Shown here: positions 52,807 to 61,487 of the stretch, one piece after another | Position numbering within the stretch: position 1 is the stretch's first letter | How the letters are laid out: each line of letters opens with the position of its first letter | Assembly: GCF_002214505.1 (NCBI RefSeq) | Contig: NZ_CP015103.1 | Coordinates: 1,612,001-1,676,000 of the forward strand | Origin: Thermococcus siculi | GTDB lineage: Archaea > Methanobacteriota_B > Thermococci > Thermococcales > Thermococcaceae | Reading direction: 5' to 3' | Length of the DNA: 64,000 nt | The notes under the pieces: generated by a model | The model's database searches: none | What the model was told of the DNA's origin: nothing | What the model saw: the letters and a program-made list of their open reading frames with translations, nothing else | Program-made: the position numbers and the translations under genes

Positions 52807-52836
52807 CGACGTCACATAGTCCCTGGGGCACGAAAT

Positions 52837-52848
52837 TATATAAGGGTT
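52837..52848. promoter_or_regulatory. Palindromic TATA shared by antiporter and crcB sides
   Basis: ATTATATAAGG contains TTATATAA, readable on both strands. On the minus strand it would start the leaderless antiporter message. On the plus strand it would start near 52866 and give crcB a leader of about 85 bases with GC-rich hairpins. A second plus-strand TATA (AAATCTTAAGTAGG, 52899-52911) would give crcB a short leader instead. Confidence 0.5.
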
Positions 52849-52953
52849 ACCCGAACCTCGGGGATTGATGCCCCAGAGGCCAGCTGGAAGGCCTCCCAAA
52901 ATCTTAAGTAGGGTTCGCTGAAGGGGGTGTTGGACTGGTAGAGAGGTGGGACG

Positions 52954-53710
<757 letters not shown>

Positions 53711-53719
53711 GCTTCCCAA

Positions 53720-53734
53720 CTATTATATATGATT
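53720..53734 (+). promoter_or_regulatory. BRE/TATA promoter of coaBC
   Basis: AACTATTATATATGAT, a strong TATA box 30-43 bases before the coaBC ATG; the leader is only a few bases beyond the GGAGGTG site. Confidence 0.65.
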
Positions 53735-53762
53735 TAGCCCCACTCTTCTTGGAGGTGTCGTC

Positions 53763-54977
53763 ATGCTTCACCACGTCAAGCTGATCCACGCGACCAAGAG
53801 CAGGAAGCTCGTTGGAAAGAAAATCGTCCTCGCCATTCCCGGGAGCATAGCCGCGGTCGAGTGCGTCAAGCTCGCGAGGGAGTTAATAAGGCACGGGGCG
53901 GAAGTCCACGCGGTGATGAGCGAGAACGCCCAGAAAATAATCCACCCCTACGCCATGGAGTTCGCAACCGGGAACCCGGTCGTAACGGAAATAACCGGCT
54001 TCATCGAGCACGTTGAACTCGCTGGAGAGCACGAGAACAAGGCCGACCTGATTCTCGTTTGTCCCGCCACTGCAAACACCATCTCAAAAATCGCCTGCGG
54101 TATCGACGATACTCCGGTCACAACGGTTGTAACGACCGCCTTCGCCCACACACCCATAATGATAGCCCCCGCGATGCACTCAACGATGTACGACCACCCC
54201 ATCGTGAAGGAGAACATCGAGAAGCTCAAGAAGCTCGGTGTGGAGTTCATCGGACCCCGCTTTGAGGAGGGCAAGGCGAAGGTTGCTTCGATAGACGAGA
54301 TAGTCTATCACGTCATCAGGAAGCTTCACAGGAAGGACCTCGCCGGGAAGCGCGTTCTTGTCACCGCCGGAGCCACGAGGGAGTACATAGACCCCATCCG
54401 CTACATAACCAACGCGAGCAGCGGGAAGATGGGCGTTGCCATTGCTGAGGAGGCCGAGTTCAGGGGGGCTGAGGTAACGCTAATAAGGACGAAGGGGAGC
54501 GTGCCGAGTCTCGTTGAGAACCAGATAGAGGTTGAGACGGTAGAGGAGATGCTGGGAGCGATTGAGGGGGAACTAAAGAGCAGGAAGTACGACGTCGCCG
54601 TTCTTGCCGCTGCCGTCAGCGATTTCCGGGTGAAGGAGAAGGCCGGAGTCAAGATAAAGAGCGGAAAATCCCTCACCCTCGAACTCGAACCCACGCCGAA
54701 GATAATTGACAGGGTAAAGGAACTGCAGCCTGAGATTTTCCTGGTGGGCTTCAAGGCCGAGACGGGCCTTAGCGAGGAGGAGATGATAAACGCCGCCAGA
54801 AAGCAGATCGAAAGGGCCGGGAGCGACCTTGTGGTTGCCAACACGCTCAAGGCCTTTGGAAGCGAGGAGAACGAGGTTCTGCTCGTCAGCAGGGACTCCA
54901 TCAAAAAGCTTCCCAAAATGGGCAAGCGCGAACTCGCGGAGAAAATATGGGACGAAGTACATTCAATTCTCACCTGA
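53763..54977 (+). CDS. coaBC: Bifunctional phosphopantothenoylcysteine synthetase/decarboxylase
   Basis: A 404-residue coenzyme A biosynthesis enzyme. The N-terminal half is the FMN-binding decarboxylase (IVLAIPGSIAAVECVKLARE, DLILVCPATANTISKIACGI, IMIAPAMHSTMYDHPIV with the catalytic His/Met region). The C-terminal half is the synthetase (RVLVTAGATREYIDPIRYIT, NASSGKMGVAIAEEAEFRGA, VLAAAVSDFRVK, KIIDRVKELQPEIFLVGFKAE). GGAGGTGTCGTC precedes the ATG. Length and motifs are normal. Confidence 0.96.
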   Translation: MLHHVKLIHATKSRKLVGKKIVLAIPGSIAAVECVKLARELIRHGAEVHAVMSENAQKIIHPYAMEFATGNPVVTEITGFIEHVELAGEHENKADLILVCPATANTISKIACGIDDTPVTTVVTTAFAHTPIMIAPAMHSTMYDHPIVKENIEKLKKLGVEFIGPRFEEGKAKVASIDEIVYHVIRKLHRKDLAGKRVLVTAGATREYIDPIRYITNASSGKMGVAIAEEAEFRGAEVTLIRTKGSVPSLVENQIEVETVEEMLGAIEGELKSRKYDVAVLAAAVSDFRVKEKAGVKIKSGKSLTLELEPTPKIIDRVKELQPEIFLVGFKAETGLSEEEMINAARKQIERAGSDLVVANTLKAFGSEENEVLLVSRDSIKKLPKMGKRELAEKIWDEVHSILT

Positions 54978-55016
54978 AAAAGGAAAAGTTTTTTTGCTCT
55001 TTTTCCAATTTTCTTT
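54978..55016 (+). terminator. T-rich terminator after coaBC
   Basis: After the stop the sequence has AAAAGTTTTTTTGCTCTTTTTCC and further T runs, a probable intrinsic archaeal terminator separating coaBC from mscS. Confidence 0.5.
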
Positions 55017-55038
55017 GAAAACCATTCGAGGTGATAGC

Positions 55039-55848
55039 ATGGTAGCCTGGGACGAGCCATTGCCTTATATCGGGGTGACACCGTTCCAGCTGGTATCGGC
55101 GTTGATCATCCTGATCGTAGGTTACATCGTTGCAAAGATAATAGTCTCCATCTTCAAGAAGAGCATGAAGAAGAGCAAACTCTCGCCGATCGTCGTGGAG
55201 TTTCTGGCGAGGTTCCTGGCAATACTGCTCTACATAATAGTCATTATAGTCGCCTTGGGCGCCGTGGGAGTCTCGGTATCACCGCTCATACTCGGTCTCT
55301 CTGCAGTGATAGGCCTGATACTGGGCTTCGGTCTTCAGGACACGATCACAAACCTGGCCGCGGGTGTCTGGATAGCCTCCCTGAGGCCAATAGACATCGG
55401 GGAGGTCGTCGAGGTCTCGGGCCAGGTGGGGAGCGTTACCGGAATCGGGTTGATGAGCACCGTGCTCCACACCGTGGACAACAGGATGATAACCATTCCC
55501 AACAGGCTCGTCTGGGGAAGCATAATAGTCAACTATACCAGATTGCCAATCAGGAGAGTGGACGTCGACATCGGCGTCGCCTACGGAACCGACCTCGACC
55601 GGGCGATCAAGATAGCAATGGATGTCATGAAGAGCCATCCATTAGTCCTCGACGATCCAGCCCCCAGCGTTGCCATAACGGCCCTTGCGGATTCCTCCAT
55701 TAACCTCCAGCTCAGACCGTGGGCAAAGACCGAAGACTACTGGACTGTAAAGGGCGACATCACGAAGGCCATCTATGAGGCGTACGGCAGGGAAGGCATC
55801 GAGATACCCTTCCCGCAGCTGGACGTCCACATAAAGGGGACCGAGTAG
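55039..55848 (+). CDS. MscS-type mechanosensitive channel
   Basis: A 269-residue protein with three membrane segments (TPFQLVSALIILIVGYIVAK, LARFLAILLYIIVIIVALGAV) and the MscS pore helix LILGLSAVIGLILGFGLQDT followed by NLAAGVWI. The beta domain has RPIDIGEVVEVSGQVGSVTG, MITIPNRLVWGSIIVNYT. The C-terminal alpha/beta domain is complete (IEIPFPQLDVHIKG). It opens under membrane tension. GAGGTGATAGC precedes the ATG at 55039. It has its own unit after the coaBC terminator; a T-rich stretch follows its stop. Confidence 0.93.
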   Translation: MVAWDEPLPYIGVTPFQLVSALIILIVGYIVAKIIVSIFKKSMKKSKLSPIVVEFLARFLAILLYIIVIIVALGAVGVSVSPLILGLSAVIGLILGFGLQDTITNLAAGVWIASLRPIDIGEVVEVSGQVGSVTGIGLMSTVLHTVDNRMITIPNRLVWGSIIVNYTRLPIRRVDVDIGVAYGTDLDRAIKIAMDVMKSHPLVLDDPAPSVAITALADSSINLQLRPWAKTEDYWTVKGDITKAIYEAYGREGIEIPFPQLDVHIKGTE

Positions 55849-55934
55849 CCCGTTTTCTTTTTCACTTTTTAGCGGTCAAAACGTTTTTGAAGTTTGGGTT
55901 CTTAATTGAATGATGGCTTCAACGTTAATCAGAA

Positions 55935-55949
55935 TATCACAGCGTGATA
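55935..55949 (+). promoter_or_regulatory. Inverted repeat TATCAC-AGC-GTGATA
   Basis: A perfect 6-base inverted repeat with a three-base spacer immediately before the ATG (55953) of the ParA-like gene, also covering a possible GTG start at 55944. It resembles the Thermococcales glycolytic motif TATCAC-N5-GTGATA but with N3 spacing. It is probably an operator, by position and symmetry. Confidence 0.5.
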
Positions 55950-55952
55950 CGT

Positions 55953-56675
55953 ATGCCTGTAGTGGGTGTGACTGGGCCAGGAGGGTCTGGAAAGACCACC
56001 GTTGCAATTAACCTCGGCGCTTACCTAGCCGTGGACGGGATTAGAACCCTCCTTGTGGATATGGATCTGTATTTTCCGGACATGAGCTTTTACATGGACA
56101 CGATGCCAAAGTACCCCATCCACATGTACCTCGAAAACCACGAAATGGACATAGAGTGGCTGATTGCTCCCCATGAGAGGATCAAGGATCTGCACATGAT
56201 TCTGGGTGACCCGATGAGGCCGATACGCAAGAGGTATTCCTTCGCGCTCATGACGACCCTCATGGCATACCTCCGTGACCACTACGGCATGATAATAGTG
56301 GATTTTCCCTCGGGATTGCCCGTGGATTCCTTTCCGGTCATTCCCGAGATAGACCATCAGCTCCTTGTAATAGACCCGAGCACCGTGCCCCTTCGGAACC
56401 TCAAGATGTGGGTCGGGTCCGTGGTGATGAAGTTCTCCCGCATAGGCGCCGAGAAGCTGTGGATAATCATAAACAAACCCCAGATCCCGGAGAAGAAGCT
56501 TATAGAGCTTGAGGATTTCATAATCGACGAACTGGGGATTCCTGTGATAGGGACGATTCCCCATGATCCCGAAATACATGAATCGACCCTCACCGGCACC
56601 CTGCTGGTGGAGTTCTGGGAGACCGGGAACCCCCTTTCCGAGCTGGCATACTCAGTTGAAGAACTTTTCCTGTGA
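55953..56675 (+). CDS. ParA/MinD-superfamily ATPase with non-canonical Walker A
   Basis: A 240-residue SIMIBI ATPase: GVTGPGGSGKTTVAINLGAY (P-loop lacking the signature Lys of MinD/ParA, KGGxGKT), LLVDMDLYFPDMSFYMDT (switch I), MIIVDFPSGLPVD (Walker B), VIDPSTVPLRNLKMW and IINKPQIPEKK. It may position or move a cargo or have lost filament-forming dimer chemistry. The start is ATG 55953; GTG 55944 is possible. No partner ParB or MinE is nearby. It stands downstream of mscS and upstream of an Asp/Glu racemase homologue. Confidence 0.82.
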   Translation: MPVVGVTGPGGSGKTTVAINLGAYLAVDGIRTLLVDMDLYFPDMSFYMDTMPKYPIHMYLENHEMDIEWLIAPHERIKDLHMILGDPMRPIRKRYSFALMTTLMAYLRDHYGMIIVDFPSGLPVDSFPVIPEIDHQLLVIDPSTVPLRNLKMWVGSVVMKFSRIGAEKLWIIINKPQIPEKKLIELEDFIIDELGIPVIGTIPHDPEIHESTLTGTLLVEFWETGNPLSELAYSVEELFL

Positions 56676-56725
56676 TGTCCGAAATCCTCATAAACTCCCC
56701 CTGCATTGTCCAAACGGTGGTTCTC

Positions 56726-57406
56726 ATGAAAAAGATCGGAATAATAGGCGGAACCAGCCCCGAGGCAACGTGTTATTACTACAAAAAATACCTCGAGATA
56801 AGCCGGGAGAAGTTCGAGCCATACGTCTTCCCGGAGCTGATAATCTACTCGATAAACTTCAAGGAGTTCATTCACAACCCGAACGGCTGGGAGGGACGGA
56901 AGGAGGTACTCATAAAGGCCGCGAAGGCCCTTGAAAAGGCCGGGGCGGAGATAATATCGCTCTCCGCAAACACTCCACACATAGTCTTCCCGGAGGTTCA
57001 GGCGGCCGTGAACGTTCCGATGGTGAGCATAATCGACGCCCTTATCGAGGACATGAAGAGAAGGGGCGTTAAGAGGGTTCTCCTCCTCGGAACAAAGACC
57101 ACGATGACTGCAGATTTCTACAAAAACGCCCTCCGTGAGGCGGGCTTTGATGTCATCACGCCGAGCGAGGGGGAGATGGACGAGATCCACAGGATAATCA
57201 CGGAGGAGCTGATGTTCGAGAACTTCGCCAGCAGAGACTGGGTGATTGAACTAATAAACCGCTATGTAGAGGAAAGAAACGTTGAGGGAGTCATCCTCGG
57301 CTGCACCGAGCTACCGCTGATAGTCAAGCCCGGCGACGTTCCGGCGGAGGTCTTCGACACCGTTGAGATACACATGAGGAAGCTCATCGAAGTGGCGAGC
57401 GAGTGA
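56726..57406 (+). CDS. Asp/Glu racemase family protein lacking one catalytic Cys
   Basis: A 226-residue protein from MKKIGIIGGTSPEATCYYYK. The family normally has two catalytic Cys, in ACNTxH and GCTE. Here the second is intact (VILGCTELPLIV), but the first reads LSANTPHIVFP, with Ala for Cys. Other features fit (VPMVSIIDALIED, GVKRVLLLGTKTTM). It may be an isomerase working one way, or a decarboxylase/lyase of the same fold. The gene follows the ParA-like gene by 50 bases. Confidence 0.8.
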   Translation: MKKIGIIGGTSPEATCYYYKKYLEISREKFEPYVFPELIIYSINFKEFIHNPNGWEGRKEVLIKAAKALEKAGAEIISLSANTPHIVFPEVQAAVNVPMVSIIDALIEDMKRRGVKRVLLLGTKTTMTADFYKNALREAGFDVITPSEGEMDEIHRIITEELMFENFASRDWVIELINRYVEERNVEGVILGCTELPLIVKPGDVPAEVFDTVEIHMRKLIEVASE

Positions 57407-57446
57407 TTTTTAAGCCCTTTTCTTCCCCTCCCTCCAGGTGAGAGAG

Positions 57447-57740
57447 ATGGAGATCAGAGAGTTTCAGGAGATGATTAAGGAGATATACTTCCACAAGGAC
57501 TCGAAGCGCGGCGTTGAGAGGACGTTCCTCTGGTTTGTCGAGGAAGTGGGAGAGCTGAGCGAGGCGATAAGGAAGGGAGACAGAGAGTCGATGGAGGAGG
57601 AGTTCGCCGACGTCCTCGCCTGGCTCGCGAGCCTTGCTAACCTCCTTGATATCGACATAGAAGAGGCGGCTAGGAAGAAGTACCCCGGGGTCTGTCCCTA
57701 CTGCGGGAAGAAGCCCTGTGAGTGCGAGGAGAAGTTTTAA
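57447..57740 (+). CDS. MazG-like nucleotide pyrophosphohydrolase with zinc finger tail
   Basis: A 97-residue MazG-fold protein (MEIREFQEMIKEIYFHKDSK, FLWFVEEVGELSEAIRKGDR, EEEFADVLAWLASLANLLDI). The metal-binding acidic residues are in EEVGE and EEFADV. The C-terminus has CPYCGKKPCECEEKF, a four-Cys cluster that may bind zinc. MazG enzymes remove non-canonical NTPs or alarmones. AGGTGAGAGAG precedes the ATG. A separate TATA-like TGATTTTTAAGCC lies upstream. Confidence 0.85.
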   Translation: MEIREFQEMIKEIYFHKDSKRGVERTFLWFVEEVGELSEAIRKGDRESMEEEFADVLAWLASLANLLDIDIEEAARKKYPGVCPYCGKKPCECEEKF

Positions 57741-57773
57741 ATCCACCACCGAAATGTTTGGGGAGGGGCCGAT

Positions 57774-58358
57774 GTGAGCGAGGAGGATGGGCCAATAAAC
57801 CTTGGAGATGTAAAACTTCTAGTGAGAGAGCTTTTTGGGTATGAACTGACTGACCGCGAGCTCAAAAGAGACCTCATAGAATGGCTCACATCTAGAGGCA
57901 TGGAACTCGATGATGTGCGGGTTAAAAAGGGTAGAAACTTCAGATACAGCCTCCCGCCAGAGTTCGTTGAATATGAGCTGAACCTCTGCAAGAAAAGAGC
58001 TGAAAGGGCATCTCTGGAAAAAGAACTCTATGGAGAATTCCCATTTTCGGCTCTCCATACAGGGCAGATCAAAGAACTCATCGATAAGTTCAACTTAAAT
58101 CCCGACCACAAACTTTATCCTCTCGTAAAAGCCGCTCTGGAAAAGGCGCTTGAGCTTAGGGGGCCGCTTGCGGAAGCTCAACTTAGTATAGATTACGTCT
58201 GCTGGGGACTCTCTCACTCAACTCGCCGATCAATAAAGTTCAGACCCACTGTTATTGTCACACTCAAGACTGGAGTTTTTATACTGGCGCGATACTCCAG
58301 AGGGAGCATTGAGATTAAAACTGTTGAGAACCCTTTTGCAAGATTAAGTATAGAATAG
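57774..58358 (+). CDS. Hypothetical protein, lower GC, likely transferred
   Basis: A 194-residue protein from GTG 57774 with GGAGGGG upstream. It is not recognised. The N-terminal half is helical (LGDVKLLVRELFGYELTDRE, IEWLTSRGMELDDVRVKKGR); the centre has YELNLCKKRAERASLEKELY; the C-terminal half is strand-rich (KFRPTVIVTLKTGVFILARY). Codon use is richer in A/T (for example CTAGTG, ACTTTATCC) than the flanking genes, suggesting transfer. It faces a convergent antitoxin-like gene 14 bases away. Confidence 0.6.
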   Translation: MSEEDGPINLGDVKLLVRELFGYELTDRELKRDLIEWLTSRGMELDDVRVKKGRNFRYSLPPEFVEYELNLCKKRAERASLEKELYGEFPFSALHTGQIKELIDKFNLNPDHKLYPLVKAALEKALELRGPLAEAQLSIDYVCWGLSHSTRRSIKFRPTVIVTLKTGVFILARYSRGSIEIKTVENPFARLSIE

Positions 58359-58372
58359 CTTTGCAAACTATT

Positions 58373-58594
58373 TTATAGGAATCCAACAACTTTCTTCGCT
58401 TCCTCCCATGGAATTCCGTTTTCCCTGGCCTCTTTTGACAGTCTCTCCAGCTCCTCAAGCTCCTCATTGGTAACCTCTTCCTCCTCAAGCTCCCGGATTT
58501 TCAGCTTGAGAAGCTCCTCCTCTATCTCGTCCAGTTTTTTTCTCATAAGCTGAATGTCCCGAAGGATCATGTCGATGTTTACGCTCTCACTCAT
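58373..58594 (-). CDS. Small acidic coiled-coil protein, antitoxin-like orphan
   Basis: A 73-residue protein, MSESVNIDMILRDIQLMRKK then EEELLKLKIRELEEEEVTNE, RLSKEARENGIPWEEAKKVV. The mostly helical acidic composition and IPWEEAKKVVGFL end resemble antitoxins of archaeal toxin-antitoxin pairs, but no toxin gene follows it. GGTGAGAGT precedes the ATG and a TATA-like AGCTTTAAGTTTTC lies upstream (58626-58640). The partner may be lost or encoded elsewhere. Confidence 0.6.
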   Translation of the reverse strand: MSESVNIDMILRDIQLMRKKLDEIEEELLKLKIRELEEEEVTNEELEELERLSKEARENGIPWEEAKKVVGFL

Positions 58595-58661
58595 ACTCTC
58601 ACCGGGCTTTATTTTGCTTCAGAAAACTTAAAGCTTGCGAGCCTTTTCGACCACCATCTAA

Positions 58662-58680
58662 GCGAAAAGATTTTTATACT
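58662..58680 (+). promoter_or_regulatory. BRE/TATA promoter of tldDE
   Basis: GCGAAAAGATTTTTATACT, a BRE/TATA box about 42-60 bases before the tldD ATG. Confidence 0.6.
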
Positions 58681-58721
58681 CCAGGGAGCACTATTCTATG
58701 CAGTAAACCGAGGTGATGTGC

Positions 58722-60143
58722 ATGCATGAACTTGTGGAGTTCGCCGTTGAGCAGGCCCTCGAACTGGGGGCCGACTACGCGGAGGCGCGCTTCGAGGAGA
58801 AGAACGGCACTTCTCTGGCAATGAAGAACGGAAACCCCGAGGGGCTGGAGATTCTGGCCGAGAGGGGCATGGGAATTCGCGTTCTCGTGGATGGAGGAAT
58901 GGGCTTCGCAAGCACCAACGTCCTTACGAAGGAGAGTGTGAGTGAAGCCGTCAAGAAGGCCGTCAAGCTGGCAAAGGCCGCATCAAAGGTGAGAAACGAG
59001 CCGATACGCTTTAGCGAAGAAGACTTCCACGAAGTTTATTATGAGGTCAGGATGAGGAAGGACTTCCGCGATGTTTCTCCCGAGGAGAAGCTCGAACTCC
59101 TGCGGAAAATTGAGGAGGAGGTAAAGGCAACCGGCGTCAACGTCCCGATGCGCTACCTGGGCTACTCCGACCAGGTGTGGCATAAGATTATCGTCAACAG
59201 CGACGGGGCCTTCATAGAGAGCGTCATCCCGCGCGTCTCGACCATGTACAATCTCGTCGTCTTCGAGAACGGCCAGATGGAGCAGGCTCCCTTCGTCCAG
59301 AGGGCATTCGCCGGTGGCATGGAGCTGATTGAGAAGGACGAGCCATGGGAGTGGGCGGTCAGGGACGTCCAGGCGCTTAAGAGGCTCATTTACGAGGGCA
59401 AAAAGCCGCCCGAGGGAAAGGTCGACCTCGTGATAAGCCCGGAGGTGGCAGGCATAGCCGTACACGAGAGCGTCGGGCATCCCTACGAGGCCGACAGGAT
59501 TTTCGGAAGGGAGGCGGCCCAGGCAGGAGAGAGCTTCGTAAAGCCGGACATGCTCGGGGAGAGGATTGGAAGCGACGTCGTTACCGTCATTGAAGACCCG
59601 ACGATACCGAACAGCTGGGGCTTCTACCTCTACGACGACGAGGGCGTAAAAGCAAGACCGAGGTACCTCATAAGAAACGGAATCATCACCGAGTTCCTCA
59701 CCAACAGGGAGTACGCCTACAAGCTCGGCCAGAGGTCGAATGCCGCGGCCAGAGCCATCAACTACAACCGCGAGCCGATAGTTAGGATGGCGAACACATA
59801 CCTCGCTCCGGGTGACCACTCCTTCGAGGAGCTGATTGAGGACGTCAAGCTCGGCGTTTACATGGTGTCCTTCAACGAGTGGAACATCGACGATAGAAGA
59901 TACCAGCAGAGGTACATAGGCAGAGAAGCATACCTCATCGAGAACGGCGAGATAAAGCACCCTGTCAGGAGGCCCATCCTCGAGATAACGACGAGGGCAC
60001 TCTGGAGCAGCGTCGATGCCGTCGGGAAGGAGGTCGCATTCTACCCCGGAACCTGCGGCAAGGGCGAACCGGGACAGGGTGTCCCCGTCTGGATGGGCGG
60101 TGCCCACGCGAGACTACGCGATATTCCGCTTAGGAGGCCGTGA
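58722..60143 (+). CDS. tldD: Metalloprotease TldD
   Basis: A 473-residue subunit of the TldD/TldE protease. The zinc site is in AGIAVHESVGHPYEADRIFG (HExxxH). Another marker is TNREYAYKLGQRSNAAARA. The start is ATG 58722 (MHELVEFAVEQALELGADYA) with GAGGTG spaced seven bases; three codons upstream are also possible. TldD/TldE form a heterodimer that cleaves unfolded peptides. tldE follows in the same operon, 10 bases downstream. Confidence 0.95.
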   Translation: MHELVEFAVEQALELGADYAEARFEEKNGTSLAMKNGNPEGLEILAERGMGIRVLVDGGMGFASTNVLTKESVSEAVKKAVKLAKAASKVRNEPIRFSEEDFHEVYYEVRMRKDFRDVSPEEKLELLRKIEEEVKATGVNVPMRYLGYSDQVWHKIIVNSDGAFIESVIPRVSTMYNLVVFENGQMEQAPFVQRAFAGGMELIEKDEPWEWAVRDVQALKRLIYEGKKPPEGKVDLVISPEVAGIAVHESVGHPYEADRIFGREAAQAGESFVKPDMLGERIGSDVVTVIEDPTIPNSWGFYLYDDEGVKARPRYLIRNGIITEFLTNREYAYKLGQRSNAAARAINYNREPIVRMANTYLAPGDHSFEELIEDVKLGVYMVSFNEWNIDDRRYQQRYIGREAYLIENGEIKHPVRRPILEITTRALWSSVDAVGKEVAFYPGTCGKGEPGQGVPVWMGGAHARLRDIPLRRP

Positions 60144-60153
60144 GGTGGTGGAG

Positions 60154-61476
60154 ATGTTCGACGTTAACGGACTCATCCTTAAGAAGACCAAAGAGCTGGG
60201 CTTTGGAGATGTGGTCGTCCTCGGCTACGAGAGTAACAGGAGGCAGGTCCGCTTCGCCAACAACGAGATAACGGTAGCGAAGAACTGGCACGAGAGGAAG
60301 GTGGAACTCTTCGTTGAGCTTGAGAAGCGCGTTGCAGGAACGACGATAACCGAGCTGAGTGAGGAGAACATCGAGCGGACACTCAAAACGCTCCTCTCCA
60401 ACATGAAGGGCATGGCCCCGAAGGAGGACTACTACGGAATAGCCGAGGGGCCGTTCGAGTACAGGGACATCCCGGAGACATTTGATAAAGCCATCGTCGA
60501 GCTTGACGAGCCGAACGAGTACGTGGAGAGGGCCATCAACGCGGCCATTGAGGAGGGGGCGAAGAGGGTAGCCGGAGTGCTCTACACCGACCACAATAAG
60601 ATATACCTCACGACGAGCAACGGCGTTGAGGCCTTCGACGAGGGGACGGGGATAGAGATAAGTGTTCGCGCCTTCATCGGCGATCTTGAGAGCGGCCACG
60701 GGACGAACTCGGTTCGCGTTCTCAAGAAGTTCGACCCCGAGAGCGCGGGCAGAAAGGCCGGCGAGATAGCAAGGCTAGCCCAGAACCCGGAGCAGGGACC
60801 GGAGGGGAAGTTCGACGTCATCTTCGACCCATTGGCCTTCGCCAACCTGCTGAGCTACATGAGCTTCATGACGTCTGCTTATGCGGCTGAGGCGGGCTTT
60901 TCCTTCCTTGTCAACAAGCTCGGCCAGAAGGTCGCGAACGAGATAGTGACGATAAAGGACGTTGGCAACATGCCCAACGGCTACGGAAGCAGGAAGTTTG
61001 ACGACGAGGGCGTCCCGACCAGGGAGACCACCATAATCGAGGACGGAACCTTCAAGACCTTCCTCCTCAACACGAGCATGGCGAGGAAGTACGGGGCAGA
61101 GACAACGGCCAATGCAGGGCTGATAATGCCGCACGCCTGGAACATAGTCCTTGAGCCGGGCGACCACTCAAGGGAGGAGCTGTTCGGGGAGGTTAAGCGC
61201 GGCATCTACATAACCAACGTCTGGTACACGCGCTTCCAGAACTATGTGACGGGGGATTTCTCGACCATCCCGAGAGACGGCATTTTCCTGGTTGAGAACG
61301 GCGAGCTGAGGCCGATAAGGAACATCCGCGTCAGCGACAACTTCCAGCACATACTGGAGAGTATAGCTGCACTTGGAAAGGACCTCCACCACATCCACTG
61401 GTGGGAAGTGAACACGCCGGTTTCAACGCCCTACGTTCTTGTGAAGGACGTCGGGATAACGAGGGCGACGAAGTGA
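60154..61476 (+). CDS. tldE: Metalloprotease partner TldE (PmbA family)
   Basis: A 440-residue partner of TldD lacking the HExxxH site. Features are RQVRFANNEITVAKNW, ELFVELEKRVAGTTITEL, RVAGVLYTDHNKIYLTTSNG, FDVIFDPLAFANLLSYMSFM and DFSTIPRDGIFLVENGELRP, the typical TldE C-domain. ATG 60154 follows GAGGTGGTGGAG. The pair is needed in bacteria for microcin maturation and gyrase-inhibitor processing; here it is probably a general peptidase. Confidence 0.95.
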   Translation: MFDVNGLILKKTKELGFGDVVVLGYESNRRQVRFANNEITVAKNWHERKVELFVELEKRVAGTTITELSEENIERTLKTLLSNMKGMAPKEDYYGIAEGPFEYRDIPETFDKAIVELDEPNEYVERAINAAIEEGAKRVAGVLYTDHNKIYLTTSNGVEAFDEGTGIEISVRAFIGDLESGHGTNSVRVLKKFDPESAGRKAGEIARLAQNPEQGPEGKFDVIFDPLAFANLLSYMSFMTSAYAAEAGFSFLVNKLGQKVANEIVTIKDVGNMPNGYGSRKFDDEGVPTRETTIIEDGTFKTFLLNTSMARKYGAETTANAGLIMPHAWNIVLEPGDHSREELFGEVKRGIYITNVWYTRFQNYVTGDFSTIPRDGIFLVENGELRPIRNIRVSDNFQHILESIAALGKDLHHIHWWEVNTPVSTPYVLVKDVGITRATK

Positions 61477-61487
61477 GGCCTTTCTTT

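Noticed and set aside
52856-52953. Second fluoride aptamer in the crcB leader
   Set aside because: Hairpins GGGGATTGATGCCCC and GAGGCC..GGCCTC are present, but the GGCTGATG and CGCC elements and their order do not fit the motif.
55935-55949. Canonical Thermococcales glycolytic motif before the ParA-like gene
   Set aside because: The spacer is three bases, not five, and neighbouring genes are not glycolytic; kept only as an inverted repeat.
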